DNA of 64,000 nt, taken from positions 2,294,001 through 2,358,000 of the forward strand of contig NZ_CP182236.1 in the NCBI RefSeq assembly GCF_048077055.1, written 5' to 3'. Below the pieces are notes generated by a model. That model ran no database searches. It saw only the letters and a program-made list of their open reading frames with translations, and had not been told where the DNA came from. Shown here piece after piece: positions 35,827 through 44,243 of this stretch (position 1 is its first letter; each line of letters opens with the position of its first letter). The DNA is from Egbenema bharatensis (GTDB lineage: Bacteria; Cyanobacteriota; Cyanobacteriia; Elainellales; Elainellaceae). Made by a program: the position numbers and the translations under genes.

Positions 35827-37908
35827 TCAGGCTAGCTCTCGACTGACAATTCGCCGGATAATTTCCGTCACCTCGGCCGCAATCCGGGCATCCAGTTGGC
35901 GGGCTTCTTCGTTGCCATCATTCAACCCCCTGGCTCCCAGCAGGGTCAGCGCGATCGTGTATTGAATGGCAGGTTTTCCCTGGCGACGGGGACGGGTATC
36001 GGTAAATTGCACCAGGGCCACATAGGAAATTTCAGTGCGGTTGCGAACGCCGCTTCGCCCAAAGCCCAGTTTAGAAATAATCACCGGAGATTCAATCACG
36101 GTGTTGAGTCCCAACCGATCGAGGGCCACATCAATATATCGAGCTGTATCGACCCCCATCGCGCGCACCACCGTTTCCAAACTATCCCACTGCGCGGAAG
36201 GAAATCTGGCTCCCGGAGCGAGATGGTGATGCCAGCCCAGAATCGTAATGATTCGAGTCAGGTCATAGGCAGAGATGAAATTATTCCCCGTGTGGCTGGG
36301 AGAACTGGAATTTAAGAGGATACTCCGCGACGGCTGATGATACAGGTTCGGCGACTGGATAAAGGGGGCTTCCCCATAGCGGCCCCGAAATTCGATGTTG
36401 AAATTGCCAGTTGTCTGCTTCAGCCAACCATCCAGTTCTGCTGGCGTTGAAAACTGTTTAAACATGGCCGCGATCGCATTGGAACTGCCGATCGCATTCC
36501 CATAGTTAACCAGATCCACTGCCAGATTATAGAACCCATAACCACTCGCACTGCCCGCCGAACGCACCAAACAATCCCGCACCCTCGCCGCAGGCTGTAC
36601 TGCATTGGCACGGCTCACCACGTTGAGAAGGGGAATGATTTTCGTGGTACTCCAATGCTGAATTCCTCTGGTGGCATCCCGCCCCAGCCAGTGTGCCTGC
36701 ATTCTGCCATCGACAATACTGCCCACGCAAATACAGGCCTGCTGAATATCGCTGTGGAGAAAACCCAATCCCCCATCGATCTGGGGACGCAGACCCAGGG
36801 CCGGATAGGGACTGAATCGAACGACGGTATTGCTGCCCACCAGCGTCACCTGCGTTCCCAGGGATTCTAAGTTTGTCCCATCGGGTCTCTGGGTGAGGCG
36901 ATTGGGGTAAGCCGCAACATCATTGCGATAGGGGGAGTTTTGAATGCCGCGATCGAGAAATGCGAGTTTACTGGCATCAAATCCAGCTTCCTGCTGCAAA
37001 AATTCACTGTAAATCTGCTGTCGATCTCGCGCATTCGCCATGATGAATTCCACCGGATCCGCATTCAGCAACGACCAGGCAAACGGTTCATCCAATATCC
37101 CCGTCTGCATATTGGGCAACCCGTAGAAGTTGGAAAACTCAGTCATTGCCCGTTCGGTTTCCCAGTTATAATCCCCATTGATCCGATTGCCCGGATACAG
37201 ACGAAACGGCACTAAAAGAACCTGAATATCGCGCATCAAACGGGCACTGCCTTTCCAGCTGGGAAAGGTCGCCTTCACTTCTCCCTTCAGGTCATAAATC
37301 CCCCAATTCCAGGTTGCGTACTGGGCTGGAACGACATCAGGAATTCGTAAAGTTCGGCAAAGTAAAGCAGAAGCCTCACCCCTCGTTGCGTTTTGATTCG
37401 GACGCAGTTGCCGCACCTCTGGATGATTCACGATGATATTGGCCACGATCGCATCGGACACTGCCCGCCGGGCCCAGTCTGGAATCTGGCCCGCATCGGT
37501 AAAAAACAGCCGGAGTTGTTCATCTGGGTTGGCTGCATTATCCACCGATTGTGTACTCACTAACACCAGAACCGCTTGCAGCCGAGAAATCGGTCGATTG
37601 GGCTGGAACGTCCCCTCAGGAAACCCCGAAAAAAATCCCCGCGTGTAGCCCCATTGAATTGCCTGAAAGGCCCAGTGGCTAGAGGGCACATCTGGAAAGC
37701 TGACTGGAGGACGCTGGGCTGGGGCATTCGGAAACGCTGCATACATCAACGCGGCAAACTCGGCCCGAGTCAAGCTGAGATTTGGGCGAAACGTCCCGTC
37801 GGGATAGCCATTCACAATATTGCGCTGGGCCAGTGCCAAAATGCAGTCCTTTGCCCAATGAGTAGCAATGTCAGAAAAACTGCGATCGGACGTTGCGCTT
37901 GCGGTCAT
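35827..37908 (-). CDS. SLH-domain protein with PG-binding and SxxK-type domains
   Basis: A 693-residue protein. Three S-layer homology repeats (about 9-55, 70-118, 134-185; FSDIATHWAKDCILAL, FPDVPSSHWAFQAI) suggest attachment to the peptidoglycan or its polymers. A peptidoglycan-binding-like helical segment follows (about 245-282, YNWETERAMTEFSNFYGLPN). The C-terminal half contains HWSTTKIIPLL with S420-x-x-K423, as in serine beta-lactamase/penicillin-binding folds, and a long alpha/beta region. No signal peptide is visible at the N-terminus, which begins MTASATSDRSFSDIA; either export is unusual or the true start lies upstream. The function is not established. Confidence 0.75.
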   Translation of the reverse strand: MTASATSDRSFSDIATHWAKDCILALAQRNIVNGYPDGTFRPNLSLTRAEFAALMYAAFPNAPAQRPPVSFPDVPSSHWAFQAIQWGYTRGFFSGFPEGTFQPNRPISRLQAVLVLVSTQSVDNAANPDEQLRLFFTDAGQIPDWARRAVSDAIVANIIVNHPEVRQLRPNQNATRGEASALLCRTLRIPDVVPAQYATWNWGIYDLKGEVKATFPSWKGSARLMRDIQVLLVPFRLYPGNRINGDYNWETERAMTEFSNFYGLPNMQTGILDEPFAWSLLNADPVEFIMANARDRQQIYSEFLQQEAGFDASKLAFLDRGIQNSPYRNDVAAYPNRLTQRPDGTNLESLGTQVTLVGSNTVVRFSPYPALGLRPQIDGGLGFLHSDIQQACICVGSIVDGRMQAHWLGRDATRGIQHWSTTKIIPLLNVVSRANAVQPAARVRDCLVRSAGSASGYGFYNLAVDLVNYGNAIGSSNAIAAMFKQFSTPAELDGWLKQTTGNFNIEFRGRYGEAPFIQSPNLYHQPSRSILLNSSSPSHTGNNFISAYDLTRIITILGWHHHLAPGARFPSAQWDSLETVVRAMGVDTARYIDVALDRLGLNTVIESPVIISKLGFGRSGVRNRTEISYVALVQFTDTRPRRQGKPAIQYTIALTLLGARGLNDGNEEARQLDARIAAEVTEIIRRIVSRELA

Positions 37909-38216
37909 ACATGAACTCCTGAGTCCGGGTTTCTTCCACCAGGATACTCAGGAGCAATTGGATTATTCAGTAACCGTAAATAATCTATGGGTTTGGGGGA
38001 GGCGGGCGGCAAAAACGGGTGTCTCCCAGTTTTGTAGTTGAATGACCGATCGTTTACTGGCAGGCAAGATGCCTGCGCTACGGCAATCGATCCCTCTGCA
38101 TCAATGGGATGTCCCAGCAAAAACTTGCCCGCTCACTCCATCAGGCAGAACGATCGCCAACCAGGATTCACCCATCTCGCCACCGCTTCACCCCCTCACT
38201 CCTCACCCCTCACTCC
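37909..38216. other. Intergenic region with family B element
   Basis: Lies between two minus-strand genes (icd end and SLH gene start). A family B element fills 38012-38115. The final stretch is a CTCACTCC tandem repeat that runs into the icd stop codon. Confidence 0.5.
38012..38115 (+). repeat. Family B palindromic element, copy 1
   Basis: About 104 bp with centre GCAGGCA-AGA-TGCCTGC (38060-38076), left end CGGGTGTCTCCCAGTTTTG and right end GCATCAATGGGATGTCCCAG. It matches 41777-41880 along its length. It shares the AGA loop with family A but not the ends. Confidence 0.7.
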
Positions 38217-38229
38217 TCACTCCTCAAAA
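38196..38229 (+). repeat. CTCACTCC tandem repeat at the icd stop
   Basis: CTCACTCCTCACCCCTCACT and its continuation, about four units of eight bases. The icd stop codon (38217-38219) lies inside the last unit, so repeat expansion could alter the 3' end of icd. Confidence 0.65.
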
Positions 38230-39644
38230 TGCTTGATAATCGCCGCAGCAAACTCTGAACACTTCAAGGGAGGATTAACTGGCGGTTCCATCAGTCGAGC
38301 CAGATCGTAGGTCACCTCACGGTTGGAAATGGCGGCTCCGATCCCCTGTTTGATCAGATCTGCCGCTTCCTGCCAGCCCATATACTCCAGCATCATTACC
38401 CCAGAGAGAATCACCGAACCCGGATTAATCCGATCGAGTCCGGCGTGTTTGGGGGCAGTCCCGTGGGTTGCCTCAAAAATGGCGCATTGATCGCCAATGT
38501 TGGCTCCGGGGCCCATCCCCAATCCACCCACGATCGCCGCTGCTGCGTCAGACAGGTAATCTCCATTCAGGTTCATGGTGGCCAGAATGGAGTATTCATC
38601 GGGGCGCGTCTGGATCTGCTGGAAAATGCTATCGGCAATGCGATCGTTCACCATCACCTTCTGTTTCCACTGTCCGTTGCCGTGAGTCTCCCCAATGCTC
38701 TCCAGAACGGCCTTAACTTCTTGAGTAATTTTTTCTTTCTTTTCGATCGTCAGAGAATCATAACCTGGCTCAAGCTGCCGGGCATTGTCTTCAATACTCA
38801 GATCCGGGTTGGCTTCCTTATTGCCCAAGATCCACGACTCCCGCTCCGTGATGCACTGCTCCCGAAACTCGCTGACGGCCAGCTCGTAGCCCCAGTCGCG
38901 GAAGGCTCCCTCGGTGTACTTCATGATGTTGCCCTTATGAACCAGCGTCACCATTTGTTTTTCCTTGGGCAATCGCAGGGCGTGCTGCATGGCGCGGCGT
39001 ACCAACCGCTGGGAACCTGTTTTGCTGATGGGTTTAATCCCAATTCCAGCATCCAGGGGAATTTGCTTCTTGCCGTGTTCGGGCGTGGCCGGAATCAAAT
39101 CTTCGTTGAGGATTTTAATCAGGCGATCGGCGATTTCAGTGCCCTGCTTCCACTCAATGCCCAGATAAATATCCTCTGTATTTTCCCGATAGACAATTAC
39201 ATCTAGCTTTTCAGGGGTTTTGTGGGGAGAAGGCGTGCCCGCGTAGTATTTGCAGGGGCGAATGCAGGCATACAGGTCAAAAATTTGGCGGAGGGCAACG
39301 TTGAGCGATCGAATTCCCCCGCCCACGGGAGTTGTCAACGGGCCCTTAATGGCCACCCCATATTGGCGAATGGCGTTCAGGGTATCCTCTGGCAGGTACT
39401 GGTATGTCCCATAGACTTCGCAGGCTTCATCTCCGGCATACACCTTAAACCAGACAAGCTTTCGGGTGCCGCCATAGGCTTTGGCAACTGCCGCATCAAA
39501 GACCCGTTGAGCAGCGGGCCAAATATCAACGCCTGTTCCATCACCTCGAATAAAGGGAATAATAGGATCGTTGGGAACAACTGGCTCGCCGTTCTTGAAG
39601 GTAATTTGTGAACCAGTGGCGGGTGGTGTGATTTTGTCGTACAT
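38217..39644 (-). CDS. icd: Isocitrate dehydrogenase (NADP-dependent)
   Basis: A 475-residue enzyme that oxidises isocitrate to 2-oxoglutarate, supplying the carbon skeleton for ammonium assimilation in cyanobacteria. Starts MYDKITPPATG. Conserved segments: IPFIRGDGTGVDIWPAA, the substrate loop GGGIRSLNVALRQ, YRENTEDIYLGIEW, KGNIMKYTEGAF, and ATHGTAPKHAG. It is longer than E. coli Icd by an internal insertion (about 235-310, ITERESWILGNKEANPDLS onward), normal for cyanobacteria. I prefer ATG 39644 to the TTG at 39656. It ends inside a CTCACTCC repeat. Confidence 0.95.
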   Translation of the reverse strand: MYDKITPPATGSQITFKNGEPVVPNDPIIPFIRGDGTGVDIWPAAQRVFDAAVAKAYGGTRKLVWFKVYAGDEACEVYGTYQYLPEDTLNAIRQYGVAIKGPLTTPVGGGIRSLNVALRQIFDLYACIRPCKYYAGTPSPHKTPEKLDVIVYRENTEDIYLGIEWKQGTEIADRLIKILNEDLIPATPEHGKKQIPLDAGIGIKPISKTGSQRLVRRAMQHALRLPKEKQMVTLVHKGNIMKYTEGAFRDWGYELAVSEFREQCITERESWILGNKEANPDLSIEDNARQLEPGYDSLTIEKKEKITQEVKAVLESIGETHGNGQWKQKVMVNDRIADSIFQQIQTRPDEYSILATMNLNGDYLSDAAAAIVGGLGMGPGANIGDQCAIFEATHGTAPKHAGLDRINPGSVILSGVMMLEYMGWQEAADLIKQGIGAAISNREVTYDLARLMEPPVNPPLKCSEFAAAIIKHFEE

Positions 39645-39941
39645 AGCCTGCGGCAACTCCTAATATTTTGAGCCGTTATGATGGTTGAGCAACTGTACTG
39701 CAAAGCAGTATCGTCAAGCAATTGTATTGTTGAGCAGAATGGGGTGTTGAGCAATTAGATTTTCCGTTAGATTAGCGGATTTCGCCATTGAGAAAGTAAT
39801 TTTAGTGAGCAAAAGCGAAGAAAGTCCGCGAGTTTTTCACTTTTTAGGTGTAACAGTGGAGTAGTTCCTGCCCGGAAATTGCTCTCAGGCTTGCTAGGGA
39901 GAGGTCTCAGGGGAAATGTTTAGGATTCAGGTAAGACTCGG

Positions 39942-40607
39942 ATGAAAAGGATTTTGATTGTTGATGACGATATCACGTTAAAAACTGCTTTAATCCGCTA
40001 TCTCCAGAAGCGAGGCTATTCTGTCCAGGATGCTGCATCAGGAGCGGAAGCTCTGGCAATTTTTGAGCAAAACCCACCAGATGTAGTGGTTTCTGATGTG
40101 ATGATGCCGGGAATGGATGGGATGGAATTCTGTCGCCGCCTCCGCGCCACTCGATCGGGGCAACTGGTTCCTTTTATCTTTCTATCGGGACGTAAGGAAC
40201 TGGACACTCGGATTTTAGGCCATCAAATGGGCGCGGATGATTACATCGTTAAACCCTTTGAGCCGAAGGAACTGCTGGCTAAGATTGAAGCTCAGCTAGA
40301 ACGATCGCGCCGGATCCACTCAGAAATCGTGCGGCTGATGCAGCAGGCTATCGACACAACCCCTCCTCCCTCGCCGGTCACGAGTGATCCTGAACCACTA
40401 CCATTGACCCCAGCAGAAGAAAAAGTGTTCTGGGAAGTCGTTCAGGGCTACACGAACAAGCAGATTGGCGATCGCCTGTTTGTCAGTCCCCGCACGGTTC
40501 AGACTCACCTCAGTAACATCCTCAGCAAGCTCCAGTTGGAAAGCCGCTCACAGTTGATCCGTTATGCCTTTGAAAATGGCTACCATCCACCGACCCGGGA
40601 GGAGTAA
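39942..40607 (+). CDS. Response regulator, receiver plus LuxR-type HTH
   Basis: A 221-residue transcription regulator. The receiver (about 1-122) has the acidic DDD at 8-10, phospho-acceptor D52 in VVVSDVMMPG, and Lys in YIVKPF. A short linker leads to a NarL/LuxR helix-turn-helix (about 150-212, LTPAEEKVFWEVVQGYTNKQ, RTVQTHLSNILSKL). It binds DNA when phosphorylated by an unidentified kinase. The gene is alone; it is convergent with map. Confidence 0.92.
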   Translation: MKRILIVDDDITLKTALIRYLQKRGYSVQDAASGAEALAIFEQNPPDVVVSDVMMPGMDGMEFCRRLRATRSGQLVPFIFLSGRKELDTRILGHQMGADDYIVKPFEPKELLAKIEAQLERSRRIHSEIVRLMQQAIDTTPPPSPVTSDPEPLPLTPAEEKVFWEVVQGYTNKQIGDRLFVSPRTVQTHLSNILSKLQLESRSQLIRYAFENGYHPPTREE

Positions 40608-40701
40608 CCTGTTGCCAGGCTGTCTCTTCCGGGTTTCAGTTCGTGAATGGTTCAATCGTGAACGGTTCAAGCAGCAGCCGTTTTCACTTCCCCCATTACC
40701 A

Positions 40702-41526
40702 CTACACCCCTGCTCGATCGGTCAGGATTTCATATCCCGCTTCTGTGACTAAAACCGTATGCTCGAACTGGGCAGAAAGGGAGCGATCAACTGTTACCAC
40801 CGTCCAGCGATCGGCCAGGGTGCGGGTGTGTTTGGAACCTGCATTGAGAATCGGTTCGATCGCCAGGGTCATGCCTGCCTTCAACTTGACATTTGGCATT
40901 TCATGGGTTCGTACGTTGAATACTGAGGGTTCTTCGTGGAGATTGCGCCCCACACCATGGCCGGTAAAATCTTCGACCACCTTAAAGCCGTTCGCCTCTG
41001 CATAGTCCTGAATGGCTCCAGCGATGTCCATCAAATGATTTCCTGGCTTTACCTGGGCAATGCCCTGATACAGAGTTTCTTCGGCAATCTGGATCAACCT
41101 GGCTGCTTCAGGTTTGACTTCTCCTACAGCGATCGTAATGCAAGAATCGCCATGAAATCCCTGGTAATAGGCTCCAGTATCCACCTTCAGGACATCACCC
41201 CGCTGGATTACCTTTTTACGGTTGGGAATGCCATGTACCACTTCATCGTTGATACAGGCACAGATGGAAGCCGGAAACCCGTAATATCCCTTGAAACTGG
41301 GAGTAGCTCCCATTTCACGAATCCGCTGCTCGGCATAATGATCTAGATCAGCCGTAGTCATGCCAGGTTCGACTCGCTCTGAAATCTCCTGCAGTACGGT
41401 TGCCACAATCCGACTCGCCTGCCGCATCGTCTCAATTTCTGACTGAGATTTAATTTCCACCCCCCGCCGCTTGCGTTTGGCGCGTGGGGTCTCAGTTTTG
41501 GGAAGCAGGTTTGTCAGGATATTCAT
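40702..41526 (-). CDS. map: Methionine aminopeptidase type I
   Basis: A 274-residue metalloenzyme that removes the initiator Met from nascent proteins. The five metal ligands are visible: Asp in KVDTGAYY, Asp in FHGDSC, His in FTGHGVGRNLHEEP, Glu in LAIEPI and Glu in QFEHTVLV. The N-terminus has about 25 extra basic residues (PRAKRKRRGVEIKSQSEIE) before the catalytic core. It is convergent with the response-regulator gene. Confidence 0.94.
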   Translation of the reverse strand: MNILTNLLPKTETPRAKRKRRGVEIKSQSEIETMRQASRIVATVLQEISERVEPGMTTADLDHYAEQRIREMGATPSFKGYYGFPASICACINDEVVHGIPNRKKVIQRGDVLKVDTGAYYQGFHGDSCITIAVGEVKPEAARLIQIAEETLYQGIAQVKPGNHLMDIAGAIQDYAEANGFKVVEDFTGHGVGRNLHEEPSVFNVRTHEMPNVKLKAGMTLAIEPILNAGSKHTRTLADRWTVVTVDRSLSAQFEHTVLVTEAGYEILTDRAGV

Positions 41527-42058
41527 GGGAGTAGGGCGGAAACTGTAGAGGTTGCTTTACTTATCTTAGTTCTTGTGCCGGCCCACGGCAGCTTTCTGAC
41601 GCGATCTAGTTCGCCTTCGCAAGCAGATGAGGCAGATAAGTTTGTCAACTCACCGATCGGGCTGTAACGAGTGTAACGATCTTACTTAACTGGAACTATA
41701 TCTATTTAAGGACGATGGAATACCTATAAAATGTCTTAATAGATTTAGAACCAGTGCATAAAGCACCTAAGGAACAACGGGTGTGTCCCACTTTTGCATT
41801 TGCATGATGGATAGTTCACTGGCAGGCAAGATGCCTGCGCTACGGAAATCGATCAATTTGCATAAACGGGATGCTCCCAGGAACAACTGAGTGCTGTACT
41901 TAAGATTCAGTTGGAGTCGCAACTGTAGTCAAAAATTTTGTTGCGATCGCAAAGATTTTTCAATCAACCAGCTAGGAAAAACAAACTTGCAAAACTCGGT
42001 TTTCAAGTTTTTGGCTTCAATTTAAAGATTTTAATTTTCAAGTGTGTCAATTAGAGAT
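41527..42058. other. Intergenic region with family B element
   Basis: About 530 bp. A family B element lies at 41777-41880. The remainder is AT-rich and probably contains the promoters of map (minus) and of the four-cysteine genes (plus). No other gene is seen. Confidence 0.5.
41777..41880 (+). repeat. Family B palindromic element, copy 2
   Basis: Left end CGGGTGTGTCCCACTTTTGC; reverse complement of the right end CTGGGAGCATCCCGTTTATG. The ends are imperfect inverted repeats. Centre GCAGGCA-AGA-TGCCTGC at 41822-41838. Confidence 0.7.
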
Positions 42059-42426
42059 ATGAATGAGAGCAATTTATTCAACCATGAATCCTCAAGGAGA
42101 TATGTAGAAACGACTACCCATCAAGCTGCTTCAGAACCCGTTGCATTAACCGATACGCATCCATCCACTAACCGGTGGGAAGGCTTCTCTTTAGGCATGA
42201 TTTTAGTCGTCTGGACTGCCCTTTTCTCAGGAGATTTCTGATTCAGAAAAAACGCTATTCCATCAAGCCGCATGTCTGTCATCAGTCCATCCCCTGTCGT
42301 AACTGCCGATTCGCATACCATAACTTTTTCTTGAAATGTGCAGTTCATCCTTCTAAGGCGATGAAGAAAGAGGCGATCGGCTGTTCTGACTATTGGGCAA
42401 AAGACAGGGACACGTTCTCTCAATAA
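42059..42426 (+). pseudogene. Four-cysteine small membrane protein, frameshifted copy
   Basis: The first part (MNESNLFNHESSRRYVETTT to the membrane segment FSLGMILVVWTALFSGDF) ends at a TGA at 42240-42242. The neighbouring frame continues at the same spot as LIQKKRYSIKPHVCHQSIPC and carries CRNC-x10-C-x15-C, the same arrangement as the next gene. A minus-one shift around 42238 joins the two into a 121-122 residue protein. This is most simply a one-base loss in an otherwise intact tandem paralogue; no canonical slippery heptamer is present. Confidence 0.7.
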
Positions 42427-42462
42427 CTTATTTTCTCAGTAATGAAAACCTAGCCGATCAAC

Positions 42463-42864
42463 ATGGACACTATTAACGCCCAAGAACAATTTCAGGAGCA
42501 AGGTTCCCTTCAGAGAATGCCGGTAGAAATGGTCGAAATCGGGGAACTTCCGCTCAGGCGAGAGGGAGCGCGACCGGGGGAGCCGTTAGATGAAACAGGT
42601 ATCTTCAGTGGAATCCTAATTTTCATCTATGCAAGTGTGCTACTGGCCTGGATAGTTTCCGCTTTGGGCGTTAAAAATATTTTGAAAAGTGCCAGAACAA
42701 AGCTAACGGCTCCCACCGATTTGGTGCAAATTCCCTGTAAAAGCTGTCGTTACTTTTCCAAGAATTTCTATCTCCAGTGTGCCGTCCGCCCTTCTGATGT
42801 TCTGACCTCCCAGGCGATCGGTTGTTCTGATTACTGTTCTCAATCTAAATCATTAGAGAAGTAG
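42463..42864 (+). CDS. Four-cysteine small membrane protein
   Basis: A 133-residue protein with one membrane helix (about 47-68, FSGILIFIYASVLLAWIVSALG) and a short C-terminal domain with IPCKSCRYFSKNFYLQCAV and AIGCSDYC. Four Cys (C-x2-C-x10-C-x15-C) could bind zinc or an iron-sulfur cluster. I recall similar short proteins in other cyanobacteria, but no assigned function. It lies 36 bp after a frameshifted paralogue, so the two look like a tandem duplication. Confidence 0.75.
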   Translation: MDTINAQEQFQEQGSLQRMPVEMVEIGELPLRREGARPGEPLDETGIFSGILIFIYASVLLAWIVSALGVKNILKSARTKLTAPTDLVQIPCKSCRYFSKNFYLQCAVRPSDVLTSQAIGCSDYCSQSKSLEK

Positions 42865-42984
42865 TTTCCGTTGCTACTCTTTTTTCTCTACTCAACCATT
42901 TGTGAGAAATTTGGATCAAAGCATCCTGATTTCGATCTGATCTCCGTATAAAAGCATCGAGCAGTAACATTTCGGGCAGCAATA

Positions 42985-43419
42985 TCAGGCATAATCGGCT
43001 GACTCAACCACCTGATCCTGTTCATCGTGAATATACAGCTCTGTTTTTTGCGCTTTAGCTTTTTCCTGCGCCTTATTGATCACATCTTCCTTTGATGTAC
43101 CCTGGGCGATGCGTTTTTGATTCTGGGTCGCGTTCCAGCCCTCTCGCTTCGCATCATAAACTACATGGATCGGCTCACCATCTCCCTTTTCCGATTTAGG
43201 AGCTACTGCCTGTCCCGTAGAGCCTCCCGTATTTTTCTTGGCAATTTGCTTATTCCGTCGTTTTGCCCATTTCTCTGCCTGAGCCGTCGCAATGGCGATC
43301 GATCGTCCCTCTTCATAGCCATCATCTAAGAGGGCATTGGCAATGTCGATCGCCTTTCGCCGCACTTCTGCGGTCAGATTCTTCAGGGAATTTGGGTAGT
43401 CATCGTAAGTCCAGGGCAT
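42985..43419 (-). CDS. DUF2188-domain protein
   Basis: A 144-residue, charged, soluble protein. The N-terminal part (MPWTYDDYPNSLKNLTAEVR, IANALLDDGYEEGRSIAIATAQAEKW) resembles a short family with the same start; the C-terminal part (HVVYDAKREGWNATQNQKR, KAQEKAKAQKTELYIHDEQD) is a DUF2188 repeat. The role is unknown; some such proteins are stress-induced. The two halves are joined by a low-complexity linker. It is a single minus-strand gene. Confidence 0.75.
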   Translation of the reverse strand: MPWTYDDYPNSLKNLTAEVRRKAIDIANALLDDGYEEGRSIAIATAQAEKWAKRRNKQIAKKNTGGSTGQAVAPKSEKGDGEPIHVVYDAKREGWNATQNQKRIAQGTSKEDVINKAQEKAKAQKTELYIHDEQDQVVESADYA

Positions 43420-43647
43420 CGTTAGTTATCCAGTCCGGGCAATAAGATAGGCTGTCTCTTTATAAGCTATCAGGATAGAGGAAGCGGATGGTTCCCTCTA
43501 AATGGAGAATGTCTATCCGTAGGAAGGCTAATATTTGAGCATTCAGCAGGCAATTTATTGCTGCTTGAGAGAGATACAGCACGATATAGATTTTGGTGAG
43601 ATAATTAGAGAGTTAACAGAAATCTGAAGGATGGGAGTTAACGCATT

Positions 43648-44232
43648 GTGATTGCTCAACTTGAAGCGAAAAACTACACCGTTGAAGAATACTTTGAGCT
43701 GGAACTGAAATCTGAATCTCGTAACGAATACCGCAGTGGAGAAGTTTTCCCGATGACAGGAGGGACACCAGCCCATAATCGGATTAGTGGAAATCTATAT
43801 ATTGCACTCAGCCTTTCTCTGAGGCGAAAACCATACGAGGCATTTCATGTGGATCAGCGGCTCTGGATTCCAGAGCGGAACCTCTACACTTACCCTGATG
43901 TGGTAGTGGTAGAAAAGCCAATACAGCTTCAAACCGGACGAACGGATACGATCGTGAACCCTTGCTTTATTGCCGAAGTCCTATCTAAATCAACGCAAGA
44001 TTACGATCGAGGTGAAAAGTTTGTCGCATACCGGACGATCGAAAACTTTCAGGAGTATCTCCTCATTGATCAGTACCGAATTCATGTTGAACACTACGTT
44101 AAAACGGCGGCGCATCAGTGGCTCCTTTCGGAGTATAACGATCCTGCGGTTACGCTGTCTTTTAATACCTTTGAGTGTCAGGTTCAAATTGCTGATCTCT
44201 ACGAAAACATTGAATTTGAAGCACCTCAATAA
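43648..44232 (+). CDS. Uma2 family restriction-endonuclease-like protein
   Basis: A 194-residue member of the Uma2/DUF820 family, PD-(D/E)xK-fold proteins that are very abundant in cyanobacteria. The core has YTYPDVVVVE (Asp of the PD motif, about 90-99) and FIAEVLSKST (Glu, about 114-123), with DRGEKFVAYRTI after it. YTVEEYFELEL and NEYRSGEV near the N-terminus are family hallmarks. The start codon is GTG at 43648. The cellular role of these proteins is not known. It is convergent with the next gene, 11 bp apart. Confidence 0.88.
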   Translation: MIAQLEAKNYTVEEYFELELKSESRNEYRSGEVFPMTGGTPAHNRISGNLYIALSLSLRRKPYEAFHVDQRLWIPERNLYTYPDVVVVEKPIQLQTGRTDTIVNPCFIAEVLSKSTQDYDRGEKFVAYRTIENFQEYLLIDQYRIHVEHYVKTAAHQWLLSEYNDPAVTLSFNTFECQVQIADLYENIEFEAPQ

Positions 44233-44243
44233 GGAATATAGGT

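Noticed and set aside
38445..39206. 253-codon plus-strand open frame inside icd
   Set aside because: Antisense shadow of a highly conserved enzyme gene; the composition is not protein-like.
42230..42245. Programmed minus-one frameshift in the first four-cysteine gene
   Set aside because: No slippery heptamer or downstream structure is evident; a one-base loss is simpler.
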